Below are positions 17,920 through 26,325 of a stretch of 62,863 nt of DNA, one piece after another. This DNA comes from Denitrificimonas halotolerans. GTDB taxonomy: Bacteria > Pseudomonadota > Gammaproteobacteria > Pseudomonadales > Pseudomonadaceae. The position numbers and the translations under genes were made by a program. Each line of letters opens with the position of its first letter. Position 1 is the stretch's first letter. Below the pieces are notes generated by a model that was not told where the DNA came from, did no database searches, and was given only the letters and a program-made list of their open reading frames with translations. Location: assembly GCF_034259425.1 (NCBI RefSeq), contig NZ_JAXIVU010000015.1, positions 1-62,863 of the forward strand, in the 5' to 3' direction.

Positions 17920-19134
17920 TTAATGTTCTTGCCACTCAACTTTAGAGAGATCAACGCCGTCTTTGTGCATATCCCACAGCGGTGATAATTCACGTAGGCG
18001 CTCTACTGCTTCACGGATTTGTCCTGCAGCATGATCAACCTCTTCTTCGGTCGTAAAACGCCCGAAAGTAAAACGAATTGAACTGTGTGCCAGTTCATCA
18101 CTGCGCCCTAAAGCACGCAGCACATAAGATGGCTCAAGCGAAGCAGAAGTACAGGCTGAACCTGAAGATACTGCCATATCCTTAAGCGCCATAATCAGTG
18201 ACTCACCCTCAACAAAATTGAAACTGAGGTTCAAGTTATGCGGCACGCGTTGGGTAGCACTACCATTAAGATAAAGCTCCTCCATATCACGCACTTTGTC
18301 GTAAAAACGCTGGCTTAATTTAGCAATACGCTTATTGCTTTCTTCCATTTCGAGACGAGCTAACTCAAAGGCTTCTCCCATACCTACAATTTGGTGCGTT
18401 GCTAGCGTACCAGAACGCATACCACGCTCATGTCCACCACCATGCATTTGCGCCTCAAGACGCACACGTGGTTTGCGGCGCACATACAGCGCCCCCATAC
18501 CTTTTGGACCATAAGCTTTGTGTGCAGAGAAAGACATTAAATCAACCTTCATTTCTTTCAGGTCAATTTTTACCTTGTCTGCTGACTGTGCCGCATCGAC
18601 GTGGAACAAGACCCCTTTAGAACGCGTCAACTCACCAATAGCAGCGATATCATTAATAGTGCCGATCTCATTATTTACATGCATCACCGATACTAAAATT
18701 GTATCTTCGCGCAAAGCTTCAGCAACTTGCTCAACAGTGATCAATCCGTCTTCAGTTGGATCCAAGTAGGTCACCTCGTAACCTTCGCGCTCCAACTGAC
18801 GAGCCGTATCCAACACTGCCTTATGCTCAAGCTTGGAAGTAATAATATGGTTGCCACGACTCTTATAAAAATGCGCAACACCTTTAATTGCAAGGTTATC
18901 TGATTCTGTCGCACCTGATGTCCAGACAATTTCACGCGGATCAGCATTAACTAACTCAGCAACCTGGCGACGCGCATTTTCAATCGCCTCTTCTGCTCGC
19001 CAACCATACACATGAGAGCGCGATGCAGCATTACCAAAGTTACCTTCTAAGGTCAGGCACTCCATCATTTTCTTCGCTACACGCGGATCAACCGGTGTTG
19101 TTGCTGAATAATCCAGATAAATCGGCAGTTTCAT
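17920..19134 (-). CDS. iscS: Cysteine desulfurase IscS
   Basis: A PLP enzyme that converts L-cysteine to L-alanine and supplies persulfide sulfur for Fe-S clusters and tRNA thiolation. Lys206 in SFSAHKAYGPKG binds PLP. Cys328 in SSGSACTSASLEPS lies on the mobile loop. The 404-residue length and both positions equal the E. coli enzyme. AGGAG precedes the ATG. Confidence 0.98.
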   Translation of the reverse strand: MKLPIYLDYSATTPVDPRVAKKMMECLTLEGNFGNAASRSHVYGWRAEEAIENARRQVAELVNADPREIVWTSGATESDNLAIKGVAHFYKSRGNHIITSKLEHKAVLDTARQLEREGYEVTYLDPTEDGLITVEQVAEALREDTILVSVMHVNNEIGTINDIAAIGELTRSKGVLFHVDAAQSADKVKIDLKEMKVDLMSFSAHKAYGPKGMGALYVRRKPRVRLEAQMHGGGHERGMRSGTLATHQIVGMGEAFELARLEMEESNKRIAKLSQRFYDKVRDMEELYLNGSATQRVPHNLNLSFNFVEGESLIMALKDMAVSSGSACTSASLEPSYVLRALGRSDELAHSSIRFTFGRFTTEEEVDHAAGQIREAVERLRELSPLWDMHKDGVDLSKVEWQEH

Positions 19135-19158
19135 GTAAATCTCCTAACGGTCTGCGCC

Positions 19159-19629
19159 TTACTCAACAAAAGACGCATGAATTTTATTTGCTACGCGCTG
19201 ATTCTGACGCTGTGCAACAATTTGAATTTCTTGACGCGCAACCAAATCCGCCAAGCTGATGCCACTTAAAAAATCATGTATTTGCTTACTTAAATCACAC
19301 CATAAACGGTGGGTTAAACACTCATCACCACCTTGACAGTCACCAACACCTTGGCAGCGCGTAGCATCAACAGACTCATCTACGGCGTCTATAACCTGAA
19401 CAATTTGGATCGCACTCGGCTCACGCGCCAATTGGTAGCCACCGCCAGGCCCTCGCACACTACTAACCAAGTCACAACGACGCAACTTAGCGAACAACTG
19501 CTCCAAATAAGACAAAGATATCCCCTGCCTTTCAGAAACATCAGCAAGCGGCACAGGTGCCTTCTGCGCATTCAACGCCAAGTCAAGCATAGCTGTTACG
19601 GCATAGCGGCCCTTAGTTGTCAGTCGCAT
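19159..19629 (-). CDS. iscR: Fe-S cluster-sensing regulator IscR
   Basis: An Rrf2-family repressor of the isc operon when it carries a [2Fe-2S] cluster. The N-terminal winged helix (MRLTTKGRYAVTAMLDLA) is followed by the cluster ligands Cys92, Cys98, Cys104 and His107. At 156 residues the length is normal. It is the first gene of the operon, and two IscR-like sites lie upstream, consistent with autorepression. Confidence 0.97.
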   Translation of the reverse strand: MRLTTKGRYAVTAMLDLALNAQKAPVPLADVSERQGISLSYLEQLFAKLRRCDLVSSVRGPGGGYQLAREPSAIQIVQVIDAVDESVDATRCQGVGDCQGGDECLTHRLWCDLSKQIHDFLSGISLADLVARQEIQIVAQRQNQRVANKIHASFVE

Positions 19630-19667
19630 AAAATAATACCGCTGTAAGTAAATATCAGGTGCCCATT

Positions 19668-19697
19668 ATGCTATAACCCACTAAAAAGGTCAACTAT
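19668..19697 (-). promoter_or_regulatory. isc promoter with overlapping IscR type-1 site
   Basis: Read leftward, TTGACC (-35) is followed after 17 bp by CATAAT (-10), about 40 bp before iscR. Bases 19673-19697 read as ATAGTTGACC-TTTTT-AGTGGGTTAT. This agrees with the published type-1 consensus (ATASYYGACTRW...) at about 21 of 25 positions by my count. The operator covers the -35 box, as expected for cluster-dependent repression. Confidence 0.75.
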
Positions 19698-19722
19698 TAG
19701 CCTGATTAAAACACTCAAGTAT
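19698..19722 (-). promoter_or_regulatory. Second IscR type-1-like site
   Basis: Directly abutting the first site, the leftward sequence ATACTTGAGTG-TTTT-AATCAGG matches the type-1 consensus at about 20 of 25 positions by my count. The mismatches lie mainly in its outer right arm. Tandem IscR sites at the isc promoter are known in E. coli. Confidence 0.55.
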
Positions 19723-19756
19723 AGTTTGACTCATCTCCTTAACAAGACTCCTCATA

Positions 19757-20557
19757 CTATTTATCCACCGACTTATCTATCTCGCCCACTGAAAAGTCCT
19801 CTACAGGCTCCGAACACGGGAAAGCAAAATCAGGCAAGTCAGGCAATTTTTCACCCTTATAATCACTACCCAGCTTATTCATAGCCTCACACATCCCTTC
19901 AAGTCTACTTTCAACCGCTTCCAAGTGATCTAAAATCTGACCAATAGAGCGCGCAACTGGGTCAGGCATATCTTCACTCATACCATAAGCATCAAAACCA
20001 AAACGTTTAGCAATCTCTTGCCGCTTTGCCTCAACCTCATCACTAGGCTTCACAATAATACGACCCGGTATACCAACAGCAGTTGCACCTGCTGGAACCG
20101 CCTTAGTGACTACAGCATTTGAGCCGATCTTAGCACCAGCACCTACGGTAAAAGGGCCAAGAACCTTGGCGCCAGCACCCACTACTACCCCATCTTCCAA
20201 GGTTGGATGACGCTTACCTTTATTCCAACTAGTACCACCTAAAGTCACACCTTGGTACAGCGTTACATCATCACCAAGCTCCGCAGTTTCACCAATCACA
20301 ATACCAACACCATGATCTATAAAAAAACGACGCCCAATCTTTGCTCCTGGGTGTATTTCAATGCCAGTAAACCAACGCCCAAAGTTAGAAATCATCCGAG
20401 CCAACCACTTCCAGTTGCGCACCCACAACCCATGCGCCAATCTGTGCAACCAAACTGCATGCAACCCTGGGTAGCAAGTTAAAACTTCAAAAGCATTACG
20501 CGCCGCTGGGTCACGATGGAATACACTTTGAATATCTTCACGAATACCTTTAAACAT
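19757..20557 (-). CDS. cysE: Serine O-acetyltransferase CysE
   Basis: Acetylates L-serine with acetyl-CoA, the first step of cysteine synthesis and so of sulfur supply for the adjacent isc genes. An N-terminal helical domain (MFKGIREDIQSVFHRDPA) precedes a left-handed beta-helix of hexapeptide repeats. The catalytic His-containing segment DHGVGIVIGETAEL and GGTSWNKGKRHP are present. The ATG at 20557 overlaps the trmJ stop and has GAGGTGA upstream. The C-terminal extension (about 200-266) is acidic and not recognisable. Confidence 0.95.
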   Translation of the reverse strand: MFKGIREDIQSVFHRDPAARNAFEVLTCYPGLHAVWLHRLAHGLWVRNWKWLARMISNFGRWFTGIEIHPGAKIGRRFFIDHGVGIVIGETAELGDDVTLYQGVTLGGTSWNKGKRHPTLEDGVVVGAGAKVLGPFTVGAGAKIGSNAVVTKAVPAGATAVGIPGRIIVKPSDEVEAKRQEIAKRFGFDAYGMSEDMPDPVARSIGQILDHLEAVESRLEGMCEAMNKLGSDYKGEKLPDLPDFAFPCSEPVEDFSVGEIDKSVDK

Positions 20558-21335
20558 GTTCACCTCGACGCTGGATAACTTTACCGCGCGCTGCCTTTTG
20601 AGTTTCCGTCAAAATACCACGCAAAATATTTACTTCTGATTTTTTCAACTGACTGCGACCATAAACACGGCGTAACCGAGCCATTAAGTGCCTTGGTTTT
20701 TCCGGATCCAAAAACTCGATATCAATCAAAGTCTGCTGCAAATGCTCATAAAACAACTCTAGCGACTCATGAGTTGCGGGCGCTGAACCTAGCATACCAG
20801 TAGCCTCTACCTCTGGCATATGAGTCGGCTGCTCAGTCTCTTTCAGCCATGCCATGCGCATTTCGTAAGTCAACACTTGCACAGCTGTCGCCAAATTCAA
20901 AGAGCTAAATTCCGGATCCGCTGGAATATGAATATGATATTGACAGCGCTGCAACTCTGTATTAGTCAACCCCGCATACTCACGACCAAAAACCAAAGCC
21001 ACCTCAGCCTCGTGATCAGCCTGCCACACTTGCAAGCACTTTTGCGCTGCTTCTCGCGGATCCAACAATGGCCAAGGAATACGTCGATCACGTGCACTAG
21101 TACCTAACACTACACTGCACCCCTGCAAAGCCTCTTCCAAAGTCGCCACCACTTGCGCATTTTCTAAAATATCATCTGCACCTGCCGCTCGCGCACTAGC
21201 ATCATTGTGCGGATATTTCTTCGGATCCACCAAAAATAGGGATGTCAGCCCCATATTTTTCATCGCTCGGGCAGCACCACCAATATTACCTGGGTGACTG
21301 GTGTTGACTAAAACCACGCGAATTTTTTCCAGCAC
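20550..21335 (-). CDS. trmJ: tRNA 2'-O-methyltransferase TrmJ
   Basis: A SPOUT-class enzyme that methylates the ribose at position 32 of certain tRNAs. RVVLVNTSHPGNIGGAARAM is the family N-terminus. LVFGREYAGLTNTEL and the trefoil-knot segment near SSLNLATAVQVLTYE bind SAM. A GTG at 21335 with GGAG just upstream gives 261 residues. The open frame extends 25 more codons, but these do not resemble the family. In Pseudomonas trmJ, cysE and iscR are also adjacent. Confidence 0.93.
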   Translation of the reverse strand: MLEKIRVVLVNTSHPGNIGGAARAMKNMGLTSLFLVDPKKYPHNDASARAAGADDILENAQVVATLEEALQGCSVVLGTSARDRRIPWPLLDPREAAQKCLQVWQADHEAEVALVFGREYAGLTNTELQRCQYHIHIPADPEFSSLNLATAVQVLTYEMRMAWLKETEQPTHMPEVEATGMLGSAPATHESLELFYEHLQQTLIDIEFLDPEKPRHLMARLRRVYGRSQLKKSEVNILRGILTETQKAARGKVIQRRGEHV

Positions 21336-21498
21336 AAGGCTCTCCAATGTTCTGTTATTCAAGGATAAATATTGTAAAGCAGACAAGCTTACCGAAGCCC
21401 CCGCTATCACGCTACGAAAAAGTATCTAGCAAGCAACACTTAGCGCTTTCTTTCTGTTAGAATCGGCATTCCTCTTTAACAACATCCGGTGACTTTTC

Positions 21499-22314
21499 AT
21501 GCAGCCAATGCTGAATATCGCGCTGCGCGCTGCGCGTGGCGCGGGCGAATTAATTATGCGCTCAATTGAACGCTTAGATACAATCTCGGTTAGTGAGAAA
21601 GACGCAAAAGACTACGTCACCGAGATTGACCGCGCTGCCGAGCAACATATTATTCATGCCATCCTTAAGGCCCACCCTAACCACGGTATCAATGCCGAAG
21701 AAAGCGGGCGTATAGCAGGAAAAGATGAAGGTGCTGACTACGAGTGGATTATTGACCCTCTAGACGGCACAACGAACTTTATCCGCGGTGTCCCACATTT
21801 TGCTGTCAGTATCGCCTGCAAATATCGTGGCCGCCTTGAGCACGCTGTGATTGTTGACCCGGTGCGCCAAGAAGAATTTACTGCTAGCCGTGGTAGTGGC
21901 GCCGCATTTAATGGTCGTCGCATGCGTGTTAGTAAGCGCAAATCGTTAGACAATGCTCTACTCGGAACGGGCTTCCCCTTCCGTGAAGGGCAGCTAGAGC
22001 ACATAGACAATTATATGTCGATGTTTAAAGACTTAGCTGCGCAAACCGCGGGCATCCGTCGCGCTGGTGCAGCCAGCTTAGATTTAGCCTACGTCGCATG
22101 TGGCCGCTACGATGCATTCTGGGAGTACGGTCTTTCCGAATGGGATATGGCTGCTGGGGCACTGCTGATTCAAGAAGCGGGCGGCTTAGTCAGCGATTTC
22201 AATGGTGGCCATGATTATTTAGATCGTGGTCATATTGTTGCTGGTGGCCCAAAGTGCTTTAAAGCAGTACTTACCACAATCCGCCCCTTTGTTCCAAACA
22301 GCTTTAAATTTTGA
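21499..22314 (+). CDS. suhB: Inositol monophosphatase family protein SuhB
   Basis: A Mg-dependent phosphatase. In enterobacteria it also joins rRNA antitermination complexes, and in Pseudomonas aeruginosa it affects virulence gene expression. The metal-binding motifs are present: Glu67 in AEESG, Asp86 and Asp89 in WIIDPLDGTTNF, and WDMAAGALLIQEAGG near the C-terminus. The 271 residues are normal. It is divergent from trmJ, and a strong hairpin terminator follows. Confidence 0.95.
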   Translation: MQPMLNIALRAARGAGELIMRSIERLDTISVSEKDAKDYVTEIDRAAEQHIIHAILKAHPNHGINAEESGRIAGKDEGADYEWIIDPLDGTTNFIRGVPHFAVSIACKYRGRLEHAVIVDPVRQEEFTASRGSGAAFNGRRMRVSKRKSLDNALLGTGFPFREGQLEHIDNYMSMFKDLAAQTAGIRRAGAASLDLAYVACGRYDAFWEYGLSEWDMAAGALLIQEAGGLVSDFNGGHDYLDRGHIVAGGPKCFKAVLTTIRPFVPNSFKF

Positions 22315-22328
22315 ATCACGATTAAGAT

Positions 22329-22358
22329 ATAAAAAGCGTCTTAAAAGGCGCTTTTTAT
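22329..22358. terminator. Bidirectional terminator between suhB and glycine-zipper gene
   Basis: ATAAAAAGCG pairs with CGCTTTTTAT, and the inner TCTT-AA-AAGG extends the stem almost to the tip. A and T tracts on the two sides let it serve both convergent genes. Confidence 0.8.
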
Positions 22359-22376
22359 ATCTACAGTATGGGCAAT

Positions 22377-22916
22377 TTAACGAATAACTTTACTGATAAC
22401 CACTCGACCTTGATCATCCAACTCTAAACGACGCCCTGGGTCTTCATCCATACGCACTGTACGCACCTTACCGTCCAGTTCATAACTTACATCGTACCCA
22501 GCATTTTTTTCACTGATATCATATTCTGTTCTGCAACGCTGTTCCGTCGTCGTATATGTATTGTTTTGCTGCAAATGCTCTTGCGTCTTATTACCAGCAT
22601 AACCACCACCAACAGCCCCCGCTACCGTAGCAATTTTTTTACCATTACCACCTCCCACCTGATTACCCAGCAGACCACCCACTACCGCTCCTACCGCACT
22701 ACCTACAATACGATTTTCATCTTTAATTGGCTTACGCTTAGTGACCGTTACTTCACGGCATTCTTGGCGTGGAGTTTTAATTGTCTCCTTAACTGCTTTA
22801 ACCGCCACCACTTCAGCATAGCTTGGGCCACTCATCAAATTATAAGTCGCATAAGCACCGCCTGCAGTAACGGCAACCGCACCCAACACACCACCAATCA
22901 ACATTGATTTATTCAT
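22377..22916 (-). CDS. Glycine-zipper 2TM (17-kDa antigen-like) envelope protein
   Basis: An envelope protein of unknown role. The ATG at 22916 gives 179 residues. An N-terminal hydrophobic segment (MLIGGVLGAVAVTAGG) resembles an uncleaved anchor or signal peptide without a lipobox. A central glycine zipper (VGSAVGAVVGGLLGNQVG, then GAVGGGYAG) is typical of the Rickettsia 17-kDa antigen family. Two cysteines (in RQECREV and EQRCRTEY) flank the zipper and could form a disulfide. The same kind of gene lies between suhB and secF in Pseudomonas. Confidence 0.75.
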   Translation of the reverse strand: MNKSMLIGGVLGAVAVTAGGAYATYNLMSGPSYAEVVAVKAVKETIKTPRQECREVTVTKRKPIKDENRIVGSAVGAVVGGLLGNQVGGGNGKKIATVAGAVGGGYAGNKTQEHLQQNNTYTTTEQRCRTEYDISEKNAGYDVSYELDGKVRTVRMDEDPGRRLELDDQGRVVISKVIR

Positions 22917-22960
22917 TCTATTTCTCTTATATTTTATTGAATCGTAACGTCTTAGAAACA

Positions 22961-22995
22961 AAAAACCCGTACAAGTTCACACACTTGCACGGGTT
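22961..22995 (-). terminator. Terminator after secF
   Basis: AACCCGT-CAAGT pairs with ACTTG-ACGGGTT (one internal mismatch). Read leftward it runs into TTTTTGTTT. It lies 50 bp past the secF stop. Confidence 0.8.
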
Positions 22996-23046
22996 CAACT
23001 ATCTCAGCGCTAAAGTTTAAAGAAAAACTTCTGCACACCTTAAGCC

Positions 23047-23955
23047 CTAAGGCATTTCGTCTATTTCTTCAGTGCTCACCGGTGGAATTAAATCCTCCAC
23101 CGTTAGCTTCTGCCAAATAAGCATAATGCTAGACATATAGATTGAAGAATACGTCCCCACAATAATTCCAATAAATAAAGCTAAAGCAAACCCCCACAAG
23201 TTATCTCCACCAAAGAGCAATAACGAACCTACTGCTAACAAAGTAGAAATTGAGGTTGCCAAAGTGCGCATCAGAGTCTGCGTAGTAGAAATATTGATGT
23301 TATCGATGAGCGAGGTATTACGCAAAAAACGAAAATTTTCACGGATCCGATCATACAAGACAATGGTATCGTTGAGTGAGTAACCAATAATTGCCAAAAT
23401 AGCAGCCAATACAGTCAAGTCGAAGGTCAACTGAAAGTATGCGAACACACCTAAAGTAACAACCACGTCATGAAATAAACTAACAATGGCACCTAACCCA
23501 AACTTCCACTGAAAACGGAAACCTAAATATACCATGACCCCAGCTAGAGCTAATAGCATCCCTAGCCCGCCCTGATCACGAAGCTCCTCACCAACCGCTG
23601 GACCGACGAACTCTACACGTTTTACCGTCACTTGACTGACTGCATCTTGACGCAACACATCAGCTACTTTATTACCCAACTCCGGATCATCACCTGGCAT
23701 ACGGACAAGCACATCATTAATGGCACCAAAGCTTTGTACAACAGCATCAGGATAACCACCATTTTGTAACTGATCACGAATTTTATTTAAATTTGCACCT
23801 TGCTCATAGTTCAATTCAATGAGCGTTCCCCCAGTGAAGTCCAACCCCCAATTCAACCCTTTAGTGGCGATGGAAGCAAGCGCAGCTACAGTCATGACCA
23901 GAGTCAGGGCAATCGCAAGTTTACGTACACCCATAAAGTTAATTACACGTTTCAT
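23047..23955 (-). CDS. secF: Protein translocase subunit SecF
   Basis: With SecD it uses the proton motive force to help preproteins clear the SecYEG channel. Six transmembrane segments are predicted, with a periplasmic loop between the first two. The family motifs GLDFTGGTLIEL and GYSLNDTIVLYDRIREN are present. The ATG at 23955 (MKRVINFMGV, 302 residues) has AAGGA at good spacing. Upstream in-frame codons overlap secD and are probably not used. Confidence 0.95.
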   Translation of the reverse strand: MKRVINFMGVRKLAIALTLVMTVAALASIATKGLNWGLDFTGGTLIELNYEQGANLNKIRDQLQNGGYPDAVVQSFGAINDVLVRMPGDDPELGNKVADVLRQDAVSQVTVKRVEFVGPAVGEELRDQGGLGMLLALAGVMVYLGFRFQWKFGLGAIVSLFHDVVVTLGVFAYFQLTFDLTVLAAILAIIGYSLNDTIVLYDRIRENFRFLRNTSLIDNINISTTQTLMRTLATSISTLLAVGSLLLFGGDNLWGFALALFIGIIVGTYSSIYMSSIMLIWQKLTVEDLIPPVSTEEIDEMP

Positions 23956-23966
23956 ACTTGCCATCC

Positions 23967-25829
23967 TTAAATCCACAGCTTCTTGACGTCACGGCCACCA
24001 TAAATCAGGTTAACCATGGCACGTGTCACCATAATTGCAGTGAACATTGAGGTAATGATCCCTAACGACAAGGTCACCGCAAAGCCTTTAATTGGACCGG
24101 TTCCCATTGCAAAGAGAATCGCACCTACCAAAAGCGTTGTCAGGTTACCGTCAATAATCGCAGAATAAGCTTTATCGAAACCTTCGTGAATCGCACGCTG
24201 TGGAGACATTCCATTAGCAATTTCCTCGCGAATACGCGAGAAAATCAGCACGTTTGCATCAACTGCCATCCCCATAGTCAGAACAATACCGGCAATACCC
24301 GGCAAAGTTAAGGTTGCCCCTAACAATGACATCATTGCTAACAAGTTGACCATGTTCAGGCTCAAGGCAATTACCGCTAACAAACCAAATGCCTTGTAAA
24401 TTAAGACAATGAAAATAGCGACAAACAAAAAGCCCCATAATGCAGCCTGAACCCCTAGCTGAATGTTTTCAGCACCCAAACTTGGACCAATAGTGCGCTC
24501 TTCAGCAAAGTACATGGGTGCAGCCAAACCACCAGCACGCAACAATAATGCCAACTCCGATGATTCACCTTGACCATCTAACCCCGTAATACGGAACTGA
24601 CTACCTAAGGCCGACTGAATGGTCGCCAAGCTGATCACTCGCTTCTCTTCTTTAAAGCTTTGTACCGCAACTTCTTTTTCTTCGCCATCAACCATCTGTC
24701 GCACATAACGCGTCATTGGGCGTTGCTCGATAAAGATTACTGCCATACTTCGACCAATATCATTCCGTGTGGCGCGATTCATCAGCTCACCACCATGGCC
24801 ATCCAGACGGATATTAACCTGTGGGCGACCATTCTCATCGAAGCTAGCCTGTGCATCTGTAACCTGGTCACCTGTAATAATAACGCTACGCTCTAACGCC
24901 ACCGGTGGGCGACCTTCCTCACGAAACTCGTACATTTCAACAGCAGCTCGTGGCGCATCTAAGGGAGCTGCTAAGCGAAATTCTAAGTTCGCTGTTTTCC
25001 CCAGAATACGCTTAGCTTCAGCAGTGTCTTGCACCCCCGGCAACTCAACCACAATACGGTTAGCACCTTGGCGCTGCACTAACGGCTCAGCGACACCCAA
25101 CTCATTCACGCGATTACGTACTGTGGTTAAGTTTTGCTTAATCGAGTACTCCCGTATCTCAGTGACTTTAGCCGGTAACAAAGTCAATTGTAGCACTGGC
25201 TTACCATTGCGCTCTGTCGTTACCATTTCAAAATCAACAAAATCTTTGCGAATCAAAGTACGGGCTTTATTTAGGGTTGCATCATCTTCAAAGCCCAACT
25301 GAAAACCATTATTAATTGCAGGCAAACTCCGATAGCGCACACGCTCTTTACGTAAAATAGCTTTAATTTCACTATCCTGCACTTTAATACGTGCAGAAAT
25401 AGCCTTTTCCATGTCTACTTCAAGCAAGAAGTGCACACCACCAGACAGGTCAAGTCCTAACTTCATTGGACTGGCCCCAAGAGCACGCAACCACTGCGGT
25501 GTCGTTGCAGCTAAATTAAGAGCAACAACGTACTCATCACCTAAAACTTTACGCACGACATCTTTAGCTGGTAACTGATCATCACGACGCTTAAGGCGCA
25601 ATAAACCACCCCGCGCTTCTAAAGCAGCACTTTTAACATCAATACCAGCTTTTTCCAGAGCAGCCGTCGCACGATTTAGGTCGGCTTGTTCAATCTGTAA
25701 TGCACTACTCGCACCCGTTATTTGAATCGCTGGATCATCCGGAAACAAATTAGGTGCTGAGTAAATAAAACTGATGGATAGAATCACCGCAATCAGCAGA
25801 TACTTCCATAAAGGATACTTGTTGAGCAT
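23967..25829 (-). CDS. secD: Protein translocase subunit SecD
   Basis: Partner of SecF. The 620 residues include an N-terminal transmembrane segment, a large periplasmic P1 domain and five C-terminal transmembrane segments. GLDLSGGVHFLLEVD, AMAVDANVLIFSRIREE and the extended N-terminal insert are typical of the longer gammaproteobacterial form. It ends inside the region that gives secF its ribosome site. Confidence 0.96.
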   Translation of the reverse strand: MLNKYPLWKYLLIAVILSISFIYSAPNLFPDDPAIQITGASSALQIEQADLNRATAALEKAGIDVKSAALEARGGLLRLKRRDDQLPAKDVVRKVLGDEYVVALNLAATTPQWLRALGASPMKLGLDLSGGVHFLLEVDMEKAISARIKVQDSEIKAILRKERVRYRSLPAINNGFQLGFEDDATLNKARTLIRKDFVDFEMVTTERNGKPVLQLTLLPAKVTEIREYSIKQNLTTVRNRVNELGVAEPLVQRQGANRIVVELPGVQDTAEAKRILGKTANLEFRLAAPLDAPRAAVEMYEFREEGRPPVALERSVIITGDQVTDAQASFDENGRPQVNIRLDGHGGELMNRATRNDIGRSMAVIFIEQRPMTRYVRQMVDGEEKEVAVQSFKEEKRVISLATIQSALGSQFRITGLDGQGESSELALLLRAGGLAAPMYFAEERTIGPSLGAENIQLGVQAALWGFLFVAIFIVLIYKAFGLLAVIALSLNMVNLLAMMSLLGATLTLPGIAGIVLTMGMAVDANVLIFSRIREEIANGMSPQRAIHEGFDKAYSAIIDGNLTTLLVGAILFAMGTGPIKGFAVTLSLGIITSMFTAIMVTRAMVNLIYGGRDVKKLWI

Positions 25830-25847
25830 GACACCGCCCGCTTATAT

Positions 25848-25867
25848 GACTGAGCTGCAGCTCAGTC
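25848..25867. repeat. Perfect 20-bp palindrome between yajC and secD
   Basis: GACTGAGCTG is followed immediately by its reverse complement CAGCTCAGTC. It lies 19 bp before the secD start and about 90 bp after the yajC stop. There is no T-run, so it is not a standard terminator. It could be an mRNA-processing hairpin or an operator. Confidence 0.6.
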
Positions 25868-25956
25868 GAAACTAATCGAATATAACGCAAATCGGGCAGC
25901 GCACCCATAAGCTTTTCATGCACAACTTATAGGTACAACCGCCCAACAAAAACCAC

Positions 25957-26289
25957 TTAAATTGCTTTTAAAGTGCCTTTTGGTAATGCTGCTACAACAG
26001 CACTTTTTTGAACTTTTAACTCAACAGTATCAGAAGCCTGAATCACTAAAAAATCATCAGTTACCTTGGTGACCTTTCCTGCTATACCACCACTGGTTAC
26101 TACTTCATCACCTTTCTGCAAGCCACTCACTAAATTACGGTGTTCCTTGGCACGCTTAGCCTGCGGACGCCAAATCATCAGGTAGAAAATTACCAAGAAA
26201 CCAGCCAACAAAATAAACTGCATATACTCCCCCCCAGGAGGTGCGCCAGCAGCAGTGTCAGCATAAGCAGCAGAAATAAAGAAATCCAT
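25957..26289 (-). CDS. yajC: Preprotein translocase accessory subunit YajC
   Basis: A small membrane protein of the SecDF-YajC complex. At 110 residues it has one transmembrane segment (about 24-42, QFILLAGFLVIFYLMIWRP) and a cytosolic tail with GDEVVTSGGIAGKVTKV, the family hallmark. The ATG at 26289 has GGGAG upstream. The order tgt-yajC-secD-secF is conserved. Confidence 0.95.
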   Translation of the reverse strand: MDFFISAAYADTAAGAPPGGEYMQFILLAGFLVIFYLMIWRPQAKRAKEHRNLVSGLQKGDEVVTSGGIAGKVTKVTDDFLVIQASDTVELKVQKSAVVAALPKGTLKAI

Positions 26290-26325
26290 GTACAACTCCC
26301 ATTATAAAAAAGACATTAGTGTCCG

